NCBI GenBank assembly: GCA_965219565.1
Contig: OZ244780.1
Coordinates: 558,001-622,000 of the forward strand
Direction: 5' to 3'
Length of the DNA: 64,000 nt
From: DAOUJI01 sp965219565
GTDB lineage: Bacteria > Chloroflexota > Dehalococcoidia > Lucifugimonadales > JAGWBF01
Positions 46,351-54,427 of the stretch are shown here, in pieces (the stretch's first letter is position 1; each line of letters opens with the position of its first letter). The notes beneath the pieces are model-generated. The model was not told where the DNA came from. It worked only from the letters and a program-made list of their open reading frames with translations, and did not search any database. A program made the position numbers and the translations under genes.

Positions 46351-46785
46351 TCAGGCGGCGATTGCGATGTCCCTGTGTCCGTTCTTTGCCAGTCCGACCA
46401 CCTCTCCGATTGCCAGGTTCCTCTGGAAGCAGAGCACCTGCTCCGTTCCGATGCTCTCGGCGCATGGGACGCAGTAGGCGGTTATCAGCTCGGCGCGGTT
46501 GGCGACGGTCATGCGCCGCACCAGGACCGAGCCGCCCTCCGGCAGAGCCTGCCCCGTACTCGATACGGGGTTGTGGCGGTAGAGCATGACCGAGGGGTTG
46601 CGCCGCTCCGCCTCCGTAGCGGGGCGGAAGAAATGCGGCTGGCCCGAGCTGACTAGGTGCTGCGAGCCGTCGTGGGGGCAGTAGCGGCAGGTGTTGCCGT
46701 CCGGGGAGAAGCGCCGCCAGGCCCCGCCGTTGCGCTGGCCCCTCCGCTTGTTGTTGCGCTTGCCCCGCTTGAGGGTCCTATCCAT
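46351..46785 (-). CDS. Conserved hypothetical protein with embedded palindromic repeat
   Basis: 144 residues: basic N-terminus (RGKRNNKRRG), Cys/His pair CRYCPHDGSQH, then AYCVPCAES near residue 105, together a possible zinc site. The 24-bp palindromic repeat (46548-46571) is read in frame as PVSSTGQAL, apparently an insertion into the protein. Overlaps the upstream gene by 8 bases. Confidence 0.6.
   Translation of the reverse strand: MDRTLKRGKRNNKRRGQRNGGAWRRFSPDGNTCRYCPHDGSQHLVSSGQPHFFRPATEAERRNPSVMLYRHNPVSSTGQALPEGGSVLVRRMTVANRAELITAYCVPCAESIGTEQVLCFQRNLAIGEVVGLAKNGHRDIAIAA
46548..46571. repeat. 24-bp palindromic repeat inside 46351-46785
   Basis: CCTG, CCCCGTA, 5 bases, TACGGGG, T; differs from 42408-42431 at one loop base and is read in the same frame (SSTGQAL). 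Confidence 0.7.
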
Positions 46786-47404
46786 CGCTCCCCTCCTCCG
46801 GCAGGGTGAGCCAGCCCGACGCCACCGCCTGGGAGAGGTCCTCGCCCAGCTTCTTGGCCTTGGGAGCGCACCTGTAGGCCGAAACGCCCACGGACTGGAG
46901 GGGGATGATTTCCTCCTCCTCCAGGCCCCTGTGCCAGAGCCACTCGGCCCAGGAGCGGTGCAGGGGCAGCGGGCTGCGCTTGTCGAGGAAGCGGTGATGG
47001 AGCGACGGGGCCTCCTCCTCCGACTGCGCCAGCAGGAGGAAGGAGTCCTTCTCGTAGCTGAACTCCGCGGTCCGCGTGTAAACGAGAGCGTGCCAGCCCC
47101 CGGAGCCGCGAAGCCTCGCTATCTTGGTCGTCCACGTCCCTATCGTCTCGTAGGGAATCTGGCAACGCTGGTAGCCGCCGGTCAGCGCCATGCCGTCCGC
47201 GCCGCGAATGATGTGGGCGGTGTCGGGCGGCTGCTTCAGCAGGGAGGCCCAGATCGCCTTGAGCGCCGTCTGGGAGCCGACCATCGAGACGAACCAGAGG
47301 CCCTCGGTCTTGTCGTCGAGGGCGAAGGCGTCGGCGGTGGCCGAAAAGCCGCCCGCCGTTATGGTGTAGAGGTTCTCGGGGTCTATGGTGTGGGTTGCGA
47401 GCAT
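46778..47404 (-). CDS. Hypothetical protein of the element operon
   Basis: 208 residues, no signal peptide or membrane segment, no family recognised. It has mixed alpha/beta character with several Trp in the C-terminal half (HRSWAEWLWHRGLEEEE). RBS AAAGGAGAC lies before the ATG at 47404. Sandwiched between the zinc protein gene and radC. Confidence 0.55.
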   Translation of the reverse strand: MLATHTIDPENLYTITAGGFSATADAFALDDKTEGLWFVSMVGSQTALKAIWASLLKQPPDTAHIIRGADGMALTGGYQRCQIPYETIGTWTTKIARLRGSGGWHALVYTRTAEFSYEKDSFLLLAQSEEEAPSLHHRFLDKRSPLPLHRSWAEWLWHRGLEEEEIIPLQSVGVSAYRCAPKAKKLGEDLSQAVASGWLTLPEEGSDG

Positions 47405-47496
47405 GTCATGTCTCCTTTCGTCGTGGGGGTTGAGTCGATGCGCGGGGGCGTGTCCCCGCGTGAAGGCCGGGCCGGGCTGGGCCGGTCCCGGAGCGG

Positions 47497-48054
47497 TCAG
47501 GCGGCCATGAGGCCCCGCTCCTTGAGGCTGACGAACTTCTTGCCGCCGATGACGATGTGATCGAGAAGCTCGACGCCAAGCAGCTTGGCAGCCTGGGCCA
47601 GCTCCCTGGTGATGGCGGCGTCCTCCGGGCTGGGCGTGGGATCGCCGCTGGGGTGGTTGTGGCTGATGATGATGCTGGGGACGGCTTCAAGGACGGCGGG
47701 GCGCAGCACCTCGGCGGGCCGGACCATCGACGAGTTGACGTTGCCCTGGTAGACGACCCTCTGGCCGACCACGTTGTTCTTAGTGTTGAGAAGCAGCACC
47801 CGTAGCTGCTCCTGGGCGAGATTGGACATCTCCGGCCCCAACAGGTCGTGAACGTCCCTGGGGGAGCTTATGGAGGGCGGGGCCTCCGGGCCTTCCGGCC
47901 TGGTTGAGACCTCGTAGCGCATCGCCAGCTCTCCCAGCAGGTACATGTTGCTGCGCAGCGCGTCCAACAGCGCCTGCCCCCCGGTCCAGTCGATGGCAAG
48001 CTGGGGGTTGGCCGAAGGGATTTCGGTCTGCTTGGTCTTCTTCTTCCTGGGCAT
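47497..48054 (-). CDS. radC: RadC/JAB-domain protein
   Basis: 185 residues. JAMM metalloprotease-like motif HNHPSGDPTPSPED (H132, H134, D145) and the family's LLLNTKNNV and VGVELLDHIVIG segments. RadC-like proteins recur in mobile elements alongside SSB and Rad52; despite the historical DNA-repair name the biochemical role is unsettled. The short N-terminus fits phage/element versions lacking the UPF0758 HhH part. Confidence 0.85.
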   Translation of the reverse strand: MPRKKKTKQTEIPSANPQLAIDWTGGQALLDALRSNMYLLGELAMRYEVSTRPEGPEAPPSISSPRDVHDLLGPEMSNLAQEQLRVLLLNTKNNVVGQRVVYQGNVNSSMVRPAEVLRPAVLEAVPSIIISHNHPSGDPTPSPEDAAITRELAQAAKLLGVELLDHIVIGGKKFVSLKERGLMAA

Positions 48055-48089
48055 GTCGGCCTCCTTGGGGTTTCGGTTACGGACGAGAG

Positions 48090-48123
48090 CGGGGCCGCCC
48101 CCCGTGGATGGGAAGCGGCCCCG
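48090..48123. repeat. Intergenic hairpin, operon module
   Basis: CGGGGCCGC (48090-48098) and GCGGCCCCG (48115-48123), perfect 9-bp stem, between ssb and radC. Confidence 0.6.
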
Positions 48124-48182
48124 TGTGTGTGGCGCGCCCGGCTCGGAAGGCGGGCGTCGCTATGCGGCTGTGGGTTTGCGGG

Positions 48183-48548
48183 CTAGAAGGGGGAGTCCTC
48201 CCCGCCGTCGTCGCTCCCGCCGTTGCCGTTGGAGTCGAGGAAGACGACCTCCTGGGTGTGGACCTCCGTGCGGTGGCGGCGCTGGCCGTCCTCGTTCTCC
48301 CAGGTGTTCTGCACCAGGCGGCCCGCGACGTAGATGCGCTGGCCCTTCTGGACGTACTGGTTCACCGCCTCACCGCTCTTGCCCCAGACCACGATGTTGT
48401 GCCAGTCGGCGGTGTCCTCGCCGTCCCTGCGGTAGCGGTCCGTCGCCAACCGGAGCTGGGTGACGGCGGTGCCGTTGGGCGTGTACTTCATCTCAGGGTC
48501 CGTGCCTACCCGTCCCAAGAGCTCGACCTTGTTTATCGTGCGTGCCAT
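48183..48548 (-). CDS. ssb: Single-stranded DNA-binding protein
   Basis: 121 residues. OB-fold with the SSB signatures LLGRVGTDPEMKYTPNGT, WHNIVVWGKSGEAV and GQRIYVAGRLVQNTWEN, then an acidic C-terminal tip ending DDGGEDSPF, close to the DDDIPF tail that recruits partner proteins. It protects ssDNA during element replication or transfer. Confidence 0.92.
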   Translation of the reverse strand: MARTINKVELLGRVGTDPEMKYTPNGTAVTQLRLATDRYRRDGEDTADWHNIVVWGKSGEAVNQYVQKGQRIYVAGRLVQNTWENEDGQRRHRTEVHTQEVVFLDSNGNGGSDDGGEDSPF

Positions 48549-48603
48549 TTCGATTTCCTCCTGAATGGTGTGGCGCGGGCCTTGCCGCGCCCGTTTGAAT
48601 GAG

Positions 48604-48628
48604 GCTTGTCCCGTACTCCGATACGGGA
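48604..48628. repeat. Palindromic repeat in intergenic module (variant form)
   Basis: CTTGT, CCCGTA, 6 bases, TACGGG: shortened relative of the coding-region repeats. A near copy is at 51648-51674. Confidence 0.55.
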
Positions 48629-48688
48629 GCGGGGGCGTCCCTGTAGAGGGAAGCGGCCCCGTCCTGCGCTCTCCGCCAGGGGGAGCGT

Positions 48689-49048
48689 CTAGCTGAACTC
48701 GAAGACCGGAGGCTTCGGCCCCTGCCCGTCGTCGCCGAAGAGCTTGTCGGGGTCGAAGTGAGACGCCGCAGCCTGGAGAGCCATCAGCGCGTCGGTCCTT
48801 GCGCCCGGCCCCAGGGCCGGGTCGTCGATGTCCTTCAGGTAGCGCAGCGCGGCGCTCACCAGGTCGGCGTGGGCGGCGTTGTTGCAGAAGACCCGCTTGG
48901 AGGCGTTCGCCATCATCTCCATGCTCACCAGCCCGTCGATGCGGTTGGAGAGCCGGGTCTGCACCGAGGCCAGCTCGTTGGCCAGCCGTGCGATCTCGCG
49001 GGCGGCGGGAGGCATCCTGCGCAGGGTCTTCGGCGCGAACCTGCTCAT
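48689..49048 (-). CDS. Hypothetical protein of the element operon
   Basis: 119 residues from the ATG at 49048 (the frame is open upstream but shadows the next gene). Start overlaps the DUF2958 gene's stop by 4 bases. Mostly helical (REIARLANELASVQTRLSNR, LVSAALRYLKDIDD). No family recognised; the helix pattern could serve a DNA or protein contact. Confidence 0.55.
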   Translation of the reverse strand: MSRFAPKTLRRMPPAAREIARLANELASVQTRLSNRIDGLVSMEMMANASKRVFCNNAAHADLVSAALRYLKDIDDPALGPGARTDALMALQAAASHFDPDKLFGDDGQGPKPPVFEFS

Positions 49049-49440
49049 CCCCCCCTCCTTATCTCGCCGAGGGTCTTCGGCTCCCAGTACAGGTCGCGCT
49101 CGACGGCGGGGACGCCGCCGAAGACGGTCGCCTCCGCAAGCTCGTCGAGACTGAAGTACCCCAGCTCGGTCTCGAACCCCTGGACGAGGCCGAAGCACTC
49201 GCCGGTCTCCGGGTTCCACTCGGTCACGTACCAGGTCCAGTTGCCGTAGGGGGAGAACAGCTTGGCCGGGGCGAGAACCGTGTCGTAGTCCTCGGCGTTC
49301 TCGTTGGCGTAGAGGGCGGGGATGGTGTCTCCCAGCTCCTTCGTCATGAGCTTGTGCCTGCGCAGTCCGCTGTGCTTGTCCTGCCAGACCCTGCCCCGCA
49401 CCTGATGCGGGGTCGTCGTGGTCCGTGTTGCGTTGGTCAT
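49045..49440 (-). CDS. DUF2958-like protein
   Basis: 131 residues from the ATG at 49440 after AAAGGAGAC. Body matches the DUF2958 pattern: NWTWYVTEWNPETGECFGLV, ELGYFSLDEL, RDLYWEPKTL. Such proteins occur in conjugative elements with Rad52/SSB sets; role unknown. The N-terminal part includes a copy of the 24-bp palindromic repeat read in another frame (TPHQVRGR). Confidence 0.7.
   Translation of the reverse strand: MTNATRTTTTPHQVRGRVWQDKHSGLRRHKLMTKELGDTIPALYANENAEDYDTVLAPAKLFSPYGNWTWYVTEWNPETGECFGLVQGFETELGYFSLDELAEATVFGGVPAVERDLYWEPKTLGEIRRGG
49390..49413. repeat. 24-bp palindromic repeat inside the DUF2958-like gene
   Basis: CCTG, CCCCGCA, 5 bases, TGCGGGG, T: same layout as 42408 and 46548 with paired compensating changes in the stem (GTA/TAC to GCA/TGC). 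Confidence 0.6.
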
Positions 49441-49476
49441 GGTGTCTCCTTTCATGCCGGGTTGATTTGGAATCGG

Positions 49477-49509
49477 CGGGGCCGTCCCTGTAGAGGGGAA
49501 CAGGCCCCG
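49477..49509. repeat. Intergenic hairpin, operon module
   Basis: CGGGGCC (49477-49483) and GGCCCCG (49503-49509), with the recurrent GTCCCTGTAGAGGG inner part also seen at 48637-48650, between the DUF2958-like and Cas4-like genes. Confidence 0.6.
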
Positions 49510-49533
49510 TTGTGCGCTTCCGTCAGGGAGCGT

Positions 49534-50637
49534 CTAGCTGACCCGCACGTACTCCGACTCGCTCTCGGTGACTATCCCGGCCCTGGTCTCAGGGTCGAGC
49601 GCCTCGTTGAGCTTGCGGTAGTTGACGGAGTACCTGGTGGACTGCACGAGGCTGACCGTGCGGTCTCCGACCGCAGCCTTGGCGTCCCCCTGGCGGCGCA
49701 TCCACGCCTTCAGGGTGTCCAGCGCGCTGCGCTTGGCCTTCTCAGGCTCTCGGATGGACTCCTGGGCCTCCGAGTAGGCCGCCACCGCGTCCCGTGCTTC
49801 TTCGTCGCTCACCTCCTCTATCTGTGTGTCTTCGCCCGTCCCGTCGTCTTCCGCCGCACCCGGCAGGCAGATGTCCAGGAAGGGGCAGGAGCGGCATTGC
49901 CAGGTGTTGGCGGAGAAGTCCCGCTCCGGCAGAACGTCAGGGTCAGGCCCGTTGAGGACGTGGTGCCCGCCCAGCTCGCCGAGCCATGCGCAGGCGTCCT
50001 GGAGGGCCTTCTCCAGCCGGTCGGCGGGGATGACCTCGTAGTCCCACGTCCGGTTGCCCGTGTCCATCGTGGCGATCACCGCGTCCCGAAGGCCGTCGTA
50101 GGTTCCCAGGGTGTAGAAGGCGGCCTGGGCCACCGCCTGCGGGTGGCTGCGCTCCGCCCCCAGGGTCCGCCACCGGCGGAACGCCTCCGGCCCCCTGGTC
50201 TTGACCTCGACGACCATCTCGTCGCCGTAGGGGGGAGTGTCCGCCACGTCCCCGAATAGCAGCATCTGGACTTCGGCAGCCGCCTCGTCTTCGGGGAGGG
50301 GCATCCGCCCGGTGCCGTCCGGGTGTCCCGTCACCAGCAGGCCGGGGCCGATCTGCACCGCAACCTGCTGCGGGTCCTGGGGGTCGGGGGCGTCCACCTT
50401 CCAGCCCGCCCGCTCCATCGCCCGCACCACCACCGGCTCAAGGGCGTTGCCCGCCTCCATCGCCGTCAGCGACTCGTCGCTGGGGGGATTCGTGGGCTGG
50501 TAGCCGGTAGCCGAGTACCAGAGGGCGCGGCGGCAGCCCAGGGCCGACGAGGCCCTGATTTCCAGGCCGCCGTCGTCGTCGAACCGTGCGGCAGGACGGG
50601 AGAAGACCTCCGCCCTGTCAGTAGTCGTCGTTACCAT
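49534..50637 (-). CDS. Cas4/RecB-like PD-(D/E)XK nuclease
   Basis: 367 residues from the ATG at 50637; upstream in-frame sequence is a shadow of neighbouring genes. N-terminal part SALGCRRALWYSATGYQP holds a first Cys, GDEMVVEVKTRGPEAF gives the (D/E)xK catalytic core, TFYTLG-type helix (QAAFYTLGTYDGL) follows, and WQCRSCPFLDICLPG supplies three Cys, together a Cas4-like iron-sulfur cluster pattern. Likely an end-processing nuclease working with the Rad52-like protein in recombination or replication of the element. Confidence 0.75.
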   Translation of the reverse strand: MVTTTTDRAEVFSRPAARFDDDGGLEIRASSALGCRRALWYSATGYQPTNPPSDESLTAMEAGNALEPVVVRAMERAGWKVDAPDPQDPQQVAVQIGPGLLVTGHPDGTGRMPLPEDEAAAEVQMLLFGDVADTPPYGDEMVVEVKTRGPEAFRRWRTLGAERSHPQAVAQAAFYTLGTYDGLRDAVIATMDTGNRTWDYEVIPADRLEKALQDACAWLGELGGHHVLNGPDPDVLPERDFSANTWQCRSCPFLDICLPGAAEDDGTGEDTQIEEVSDEEARDAVAAYSEAQESIREPEKAKRSALDTLKAWMRRQGDAKAAVGDRTVSLVQSTRYSVNYRKLNEALDPETRAGIVTESESEYVRVS

Positions 50638-50711
50638 CGTCTTTGCCTCCTTGTGTCCTGTAGATGAGAAGCGGGGCGGCCCCGTTGAGACAGCCCCGTT
50701 GTGCAAGCCGC

Positions 50712-51122
50712 TCACGCGGCCGCCTTCGCCTCCACCGCTTCCACGTCCGCCGCCTCTCTTTCCTCTCTGGCCTTCAGGTGCTCCTTGAGGATGTGGGCGA
50801 TGCCGTCGCCCAACCCCAGCACCGCGACGCTCCTGCCGTCCGGCATCTGGTTGAAGAAGGGCTGCATCTCCTGAATCCCTTGGCACTGGTCGATTACTTC
50901 CTCCAGAGGGGTTCCCCTCCGCAGGTGCAGGGAGATGAGGCGGCAGGCAAGCTCCGTGACTCCGTGCTGGAAGCTGCCGCCCTTGCCCAGGAAGCCGAAG
51001 ACCTCGAAGGGGTCGCCGCCCTCGTCCACGGAGACGGTGACGAACAGGCTGCCCATCTCGGTCTGGAGCTTCGTCGTGGTGCTGGGCAGGCTGCGGGGCC
51101 TGGGCCTTGTCGTCGCGGTCAT
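50712..51122 (-). CDS. Stand-alone TSCPD-domain protein
   Basis: 136 residues from the ATG at 51122. Residues 15-110 match the TSCPD fold found at the C-terminus of vitamin B12-dependent ribonucleotide reductases (GSLFVTVSVDEGGDPFEVFG, FLGKGGS, LACRLISLHLRRGTPLEEVI, DQCQGI). Here it is free-standing. An influence on nucleotide metabolism or regulation is possible but unproven. Overlaps the upstream gene by 4 bases. Confidence 0.7.
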   Translation of the reverse strand: MTATTRPRPRSLPSTTTKLQTEMGSLFVTVSVDEGGDPFEVFGFLGKGGSFQHGVTELACRLISLHLRRGTPLEEVIDQCQGIQEMQPFFNQMPDGRSVAVLGLGDGIAHILKEHLKAREEREAADVEAVEAKAAA

Positions 51123-51622
51123 GGCCTTCCCCCTTCCACCCGGCAGAGCGGGAGCGTGCGGCTGCACTCGACGGCCTCCAGCTTCCGGCAGTGTCTCGCC
51201 ATCGCCGCGTCACCGGCACAGGACTCGGCCTCGATGAGGGTGTCGAACCGCCCGAAGGTGTCCGGCCCCCATCCCTCCCCGTAGGCCATGATGTGAAAAT
51301 GCGGCCCCGGCGCGACGGCCCGCAGGTGAGGCAGCGCGGGGCTGTAGCGGTCGAAGTAGCCCGCCACCTTCAGGGCAAGCTCCCTCTCCCGGTCGTCGCC
51401 GATGCCCAAGAGCGTCCTGACTATCGGCTCCTCGCAGTCTTCCTCCGCAAAGGTGGGCGTGTACATGGCGTCCCGCAGTTCGGCGGGAAGGGAATCCCAC
51501 CGCTCCCGGCTTAGCTTCAGCCCGCCGTGGCTGGGCGTGGAGACTCTCTGGACTCCATCGGCCAGCTCCTCAACGTCGTGCGTCCAGCCCCAGGGCGTGT
51601 ATGTCAAGGTCGTCGTCACCAT
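51119..51622 (-). CDS. Conserved hypothetical protein of conjugative elements
   Basis: 167 residues. GWTHDVEELADGVQRVSTPS, HGGLKLS and FAEEDCEEPIV form a pattern seen in DUF7007-like proteins of plasmids; assignment is tentative. No known function, no signal peptide. RBS AAGGAGAAG lies just upstream of the ATG. Confidence 0.6.
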   Translation of the reverse strand: MVTTTLTYTPWGWTHDVEELADGVQRVSTPSHGGLKLSRERWDSLPAELRDAMYTPTFAEEDCEEPIVRTLLGIGDDRERELALKVAGYFDRYSPALPHLRAVAPGPHFHIMAYGEGWGPDTFGRFDTLIEAESCAGDAAMARHCRKLEAVECSRTLPLCRVEGGRP

Positions 51623-51647
51623 TTCGTCTTCTCCTTCCTGTAATGAG

Positions 51648-51674
51648 AGCTTCTCCCGTACTCCGATACGGGAA
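51648..51674. repeat. Palindromic repeat in intergenic module (variant form)
   Basis: GCTTCT, CCCGTA, 6 bases, TACGGGAAGC; near-identical to 48604-48628, again directly beside a GC hairpin of the operon module. Confidence 0.55.
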
Positions 51675-51734
51675 GCGGGGCCGCCCCCGAAGGAGACGAA
51701 CCCCGCTCGAACCCGTGCGTCGATTGTTGGGAGA

Positions 51735-52580
51735 CTAGGCCGCCTGCGCCTGCTTCATCTCCCGGAGCTTGTTGGCGGCGGCCTCCACCAGCGTCCCGAT
51801 CTCGTCCGCCGTCAGGTCGTCCAGGTCCTTGCCCGTCTGCCTCTGGACGGCGGCCCGCACCTTTGCCTCGTCGAACCCCTGCTCGGCGGCAAGCTCCATG
51901 AGCCGCTTGCGCAGCGTCTGGACCTGGGACCCGTTGCGCCTGCCGCTGGGCTGCGCCTGGGACTGGCTGGACCCGCCGTTGGTGTTGGCCTGTACTGGCG
52001 CACGCTGCGGCTGAGCCGAGCCGTTGGCCGGGGTCTGCTCGCCGTAGAATGAGTTTCCGAACTGAACGCCGAAGCTGCGGAACGCCCGCTTCATGCCGTC
52101 CGTGACGGCGGCTTTCATCGCCGTGTCGTGTCCGTCGAAGGTGTCCTCCGTCACCGGGTGGACGCCGAGGTCGGTGCGGGGCAGAGCGCCCGCCACGGTG
52201 ACCCGCACCGGGGCGCTGTAGCCCTGGGCGACCTTCACCTCCCCGGTACTCGTATCGACCGTCTCGATCCGGCGCAGGGTGACGTCGCCTACCAGCTCGT
52301 ATCCCCAGCCGCCATGACCGAAGATGCGGTTTGCCTGGTCGATGACCACGTGGCCTTCGAGGTAGTCGAAGACCCTGCCGCCGCGCCCCTTGCGCTGGGA
52401 GACGAGGGCCGAGTCGAGGGGCTGTCCGAGCGCCTGCGTGACGGCGGGCGAGAGCCCGTCCCAGAGCAGGTCGTGCTCGCCGACTATCGCGGCGTCGGGC
52501 TTGTGCCCGTTGCCGTTGACGGGAACGAGGCCGTTCCCGGTCCCGTTCGGGTGGTGTCCGTTGTTGTTGCCGTTAGACAT
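51735..52580 (-). CDS. Rad52/Rad22-like single-strand annealing protein
   Basis: 281 residues from the ATG at 52580 (GGAG ahead); the longer frame overlaps the primase gene and is not used. Residues 40-200 hold the Rad52 core: LDSALVSQRKGRGGRVFDYL, EGHVVIDQANRIFGHGGW, EDTFDGHDTAMKAAVTDGMK and RAFRSFGVQFGNSFYG. A Gln/Gly/Ser linker and a basic C-terminal helix follow. It anneals complementary ssDNA, presumably with SSB and the Cas4-like nuclease nearby. Confidence 0.88.
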   Translation of the reverse strand: MSNGNNNGHHPNGTGNGLVPVNGNGHKPDAAIVGEHDLLWDGLSPAVTQALGQPLDSALVSQRKGRGGRVFDYLEGHVVIDQANRIFGHGGWGYELVGDVTLRRIETVDTSTGEVKVAQGYSAPVRVTVAGALPRTDLGVHPVTEDTFDGHDTAMKAAVTDGMKRAFRSFGVQFGNSFYGEQTPANGSAQPQRAPVQANTNGGSSQSQAQPSGRRNGSQVQTLRKRLMELAAEQGFDEAKVRAAVQRQTGKDLDDLTADEIGTLVEAAANKLREMKQAQAA

Positions 52581-52776
52581 TTCGTATCTCCTTGTGTGGT
52601 GTTGTTCCTGTAGCGAATGGCCGGTGCGGGTTCCTCTGCGGGAAGCCGTGTGCGGGCAAGGCCCGTCGTGAATGGGGCATAGGTCCTCCAGGGTGGTGAG
52701 AGTGGGATGGGTGAAGCGGGAGGGTGTCCCGCAAGCAAGCGGGCCGGGGAAGGCCCGGTAGAGGGAAAGCGGGGAG

Positions 52777-53826
52777 CTACCGGGCGGAGCGGGCCGCCCG
52801 TGCCAGCAGGCGCAGGAAGACGGCCCGGCCCTGGGGGAGGGCCGCAAGCTCGGCCACGTCGCCGACGCCCTGGGGAAGGGTGACGGCGGCGGCCCGCCTG
52901 CCAAGCAAGCCCGCAAACCGCTCCGTCGCCTCAAGGCCCGCCTCGTCGTTGTCGAAGGCGAGGAAGACCCTGGGACAGCCCCGCAAGCCCTCCGCCACCT
53001 TCTCGACCCCCTGGGTGCCCAGGGAAGCGACGGCGGGAAGGCCCCAGGAGGCAAGGACAAGCCAGTCGAAGACGCCCTCAGCAACGACCGCCCACGGCGG
53101 CGCAGAGCCGAGACGCCCAAGCCCAAGCACGGGCTTGGGACCGGGGAGCGCCTGGAAGCGGGGAGTCCGGTGGGCATCGACGGCCCGGCCCACGAGCCAG
53201 CGGACAAGGCCGCCGGAGAGTTCGGGGACGACCACCATACCGGCGAACCGCTCCGAACCCCGCTCGGTGAACAGGCCGCAGTCCCTGAGCCTGTCGGCGG
53301 AGAAGCCAGCCGACTCAAGGGCCTGCCCAAGCCCGCCGCCCGGCGCGAAGCCGAGGCCGAGACGCAAGGCGTCAGGGCCGACGCCCCGCGAGGCCAGGTA
53401 CTCAAGCCCGTCCGAGTGACGGCGAAGCTGACCGGCGTAGAACCGAGCCGCCGCGGTCAGGAGCGCCGGGTCCCTGGGAGGAGGCGGAGCAGCCCTGGGA
53501 CGCCGAGCCGGAGCGGGCCGAGGAGCAACCCCGGCACCAAGCCCAAGCCCGGTGCCCCCGCCAAGACGCCGGATGGCGTCCGGCAGGCTCAGGTTCTCGC
53601 TGCGCTGGATGAAGTCCAGCACGTCGCCGCCAAGCCCGCAGCCGAAGCAGTACCACCTCTCCGAATCGCCGTACACCGTGAAGCTGCCCTCAGCCTCGTC
53701 GTGGAAGGGACAGACGCCCTGGCGGACCCTGCCCCTTCCCCTCAGTCGAACCCCCGAAGCCTCAACCGTGTCGCCCAGGGGGTGACGCGCCTTCAGCGCG
53801 GGTATGTCCACGTTGGCCGTGACCAT
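52777..53826 (-). CDS. DnaG-like DNA primase (CHC2 zinc finger plus TOPRIM)
   Basis: 349 residues from the ATG at 53826, which overlaps the upstream stop (TGATG). Zinc finger CPFHDE...YCFGCG (C39, H42, C60, C63) followed by GGDVLDFI. TOPRIM acidic residues: E250 in VVAEGVFDWL and D292/D294 in FDNDEAG. The linker is rich in Pro/Ala/Arg. Much shorter than chromosomal DnaG and lacks the DnaB-binding end, as expected for a plasmid/phage primase. Confidence 0.85.
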   Translation of the reverse strand: MVTANVDIPALKARHPLGDTVEASGVRLRGRGRVRQGVCPFHDEAEGSFTVYGDSERWYCFGCGLGGDVLDFIQRSENLSLPDAIRRLGGGTGLGLGAGVAPRPAPARRPRAAPPPPRDPALLTAAARFYAGQLRRHSDGLEYLASRGVGPDALRLGLGFAPGGGLGQALESAGFSADRLRDCGLFTERGSERFAGMVVVPELSGGLVRWLVGRAVDAHRTPRFQALPGPKPVLGLGRLGSAPPWAVVAEGVFDWLVLASWGLPAVASLGTQGVEKVAEGLRGCPRVFLAFDNDEAGLEATERFAGLLGRRAAAVTLPQGVGDVAELAALPQGRAVFLRLLARAARSAR

Positions 53827-54293
53827 CACGCACCCCCGTTCAGCGGACGCAGACCCCGCAGGCTGCGCCCCGAGACGACCTTGCCGGGCCGCCAGCGCAT
53901 CCCCAGGACAGCGACCACCTCAAGCGTCCCGCCGTCGCCGTGGGGCACTAGGGCGGCGGCCCGCCCCGTGGCCTGGCTGTAGACCGCCGCCCCCCGGTCT
54001 CCGAACCGCCGCCTGACCATCTGCGACCACTCGGAGAAGGCCCACCGAGCATCCCGCGTCTCCGCCTTCGCCGCGTCCATGCCGGCGAGGACCGCCAGCC
54101 CGCCGTCCACGTCCCCGGCCTGCCTGAGACGCCGGGCCTCGTGGATGGTCTGCGTCACGCTCCGCTCCGCCGTCTCCGTCTCCGCTCCGAACATCGCCTC
54201 GATGAGCCGGTCCACCAGCTCCTCCAGGCTGCGCCGGGGCCTGTCCGCCGCGTCCATCGTCCGATTGCCTGCTGTCAGTGTTGCCGTCGTCAT
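53826..54293 (-). CDS. Hypothetical protein upstream of the primase
   Basis: 155 residues from the ATG at 54293, chosen for the AAGGAGG site just upstream. Helical N-terminal half (RRSLEELVDRLIEAMFGAET, TIHEARRLRQAGDV) and a small beta-rich end. No family recognised. The stop overlaps the primase start, so their translation is probably coupled. Confidence 0.55.
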   Translation of the reverse strand: MTTATLTAGNRTMDAADRPRRSLEELVDRLIEAMFGAETETAERSVTQTIHEARRLRQAGDVDGGLAVLAGMDAAKAETRDARWAFSEWSQMVRRRFGDRGAAVYSQATGRAAALVPHGDGGTLEVVAVLGMRWRPGKVVSGRSLRGLRPLNGGA

Positions 54294-54427
54294 CACGACC
54301 TCCTTCATGTTGTGTTGTTGCCTTGAATCCGTGCGCCCGCTTGCGGGCAAAGAAAGAGGGGCCGTCCCCGGATGGAGACGACCCCTTGCGATTGGGATGG
54401 GTTATGCGAGGCCCGGAGGCCCCATCG

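Noticed and set aside
52241..52262. Possible further copy of the palindromic repeat in the Rad52-like gene
   Set aside because: The two arms are not complementary here; resemblance is limited to a few bases.
52580..53405. Extension of the Rad52-like frame upstream of 52580
   Set aside because: The added 275 residues shadow the primase gene; the ATG at 52580 has its own GGAG site.
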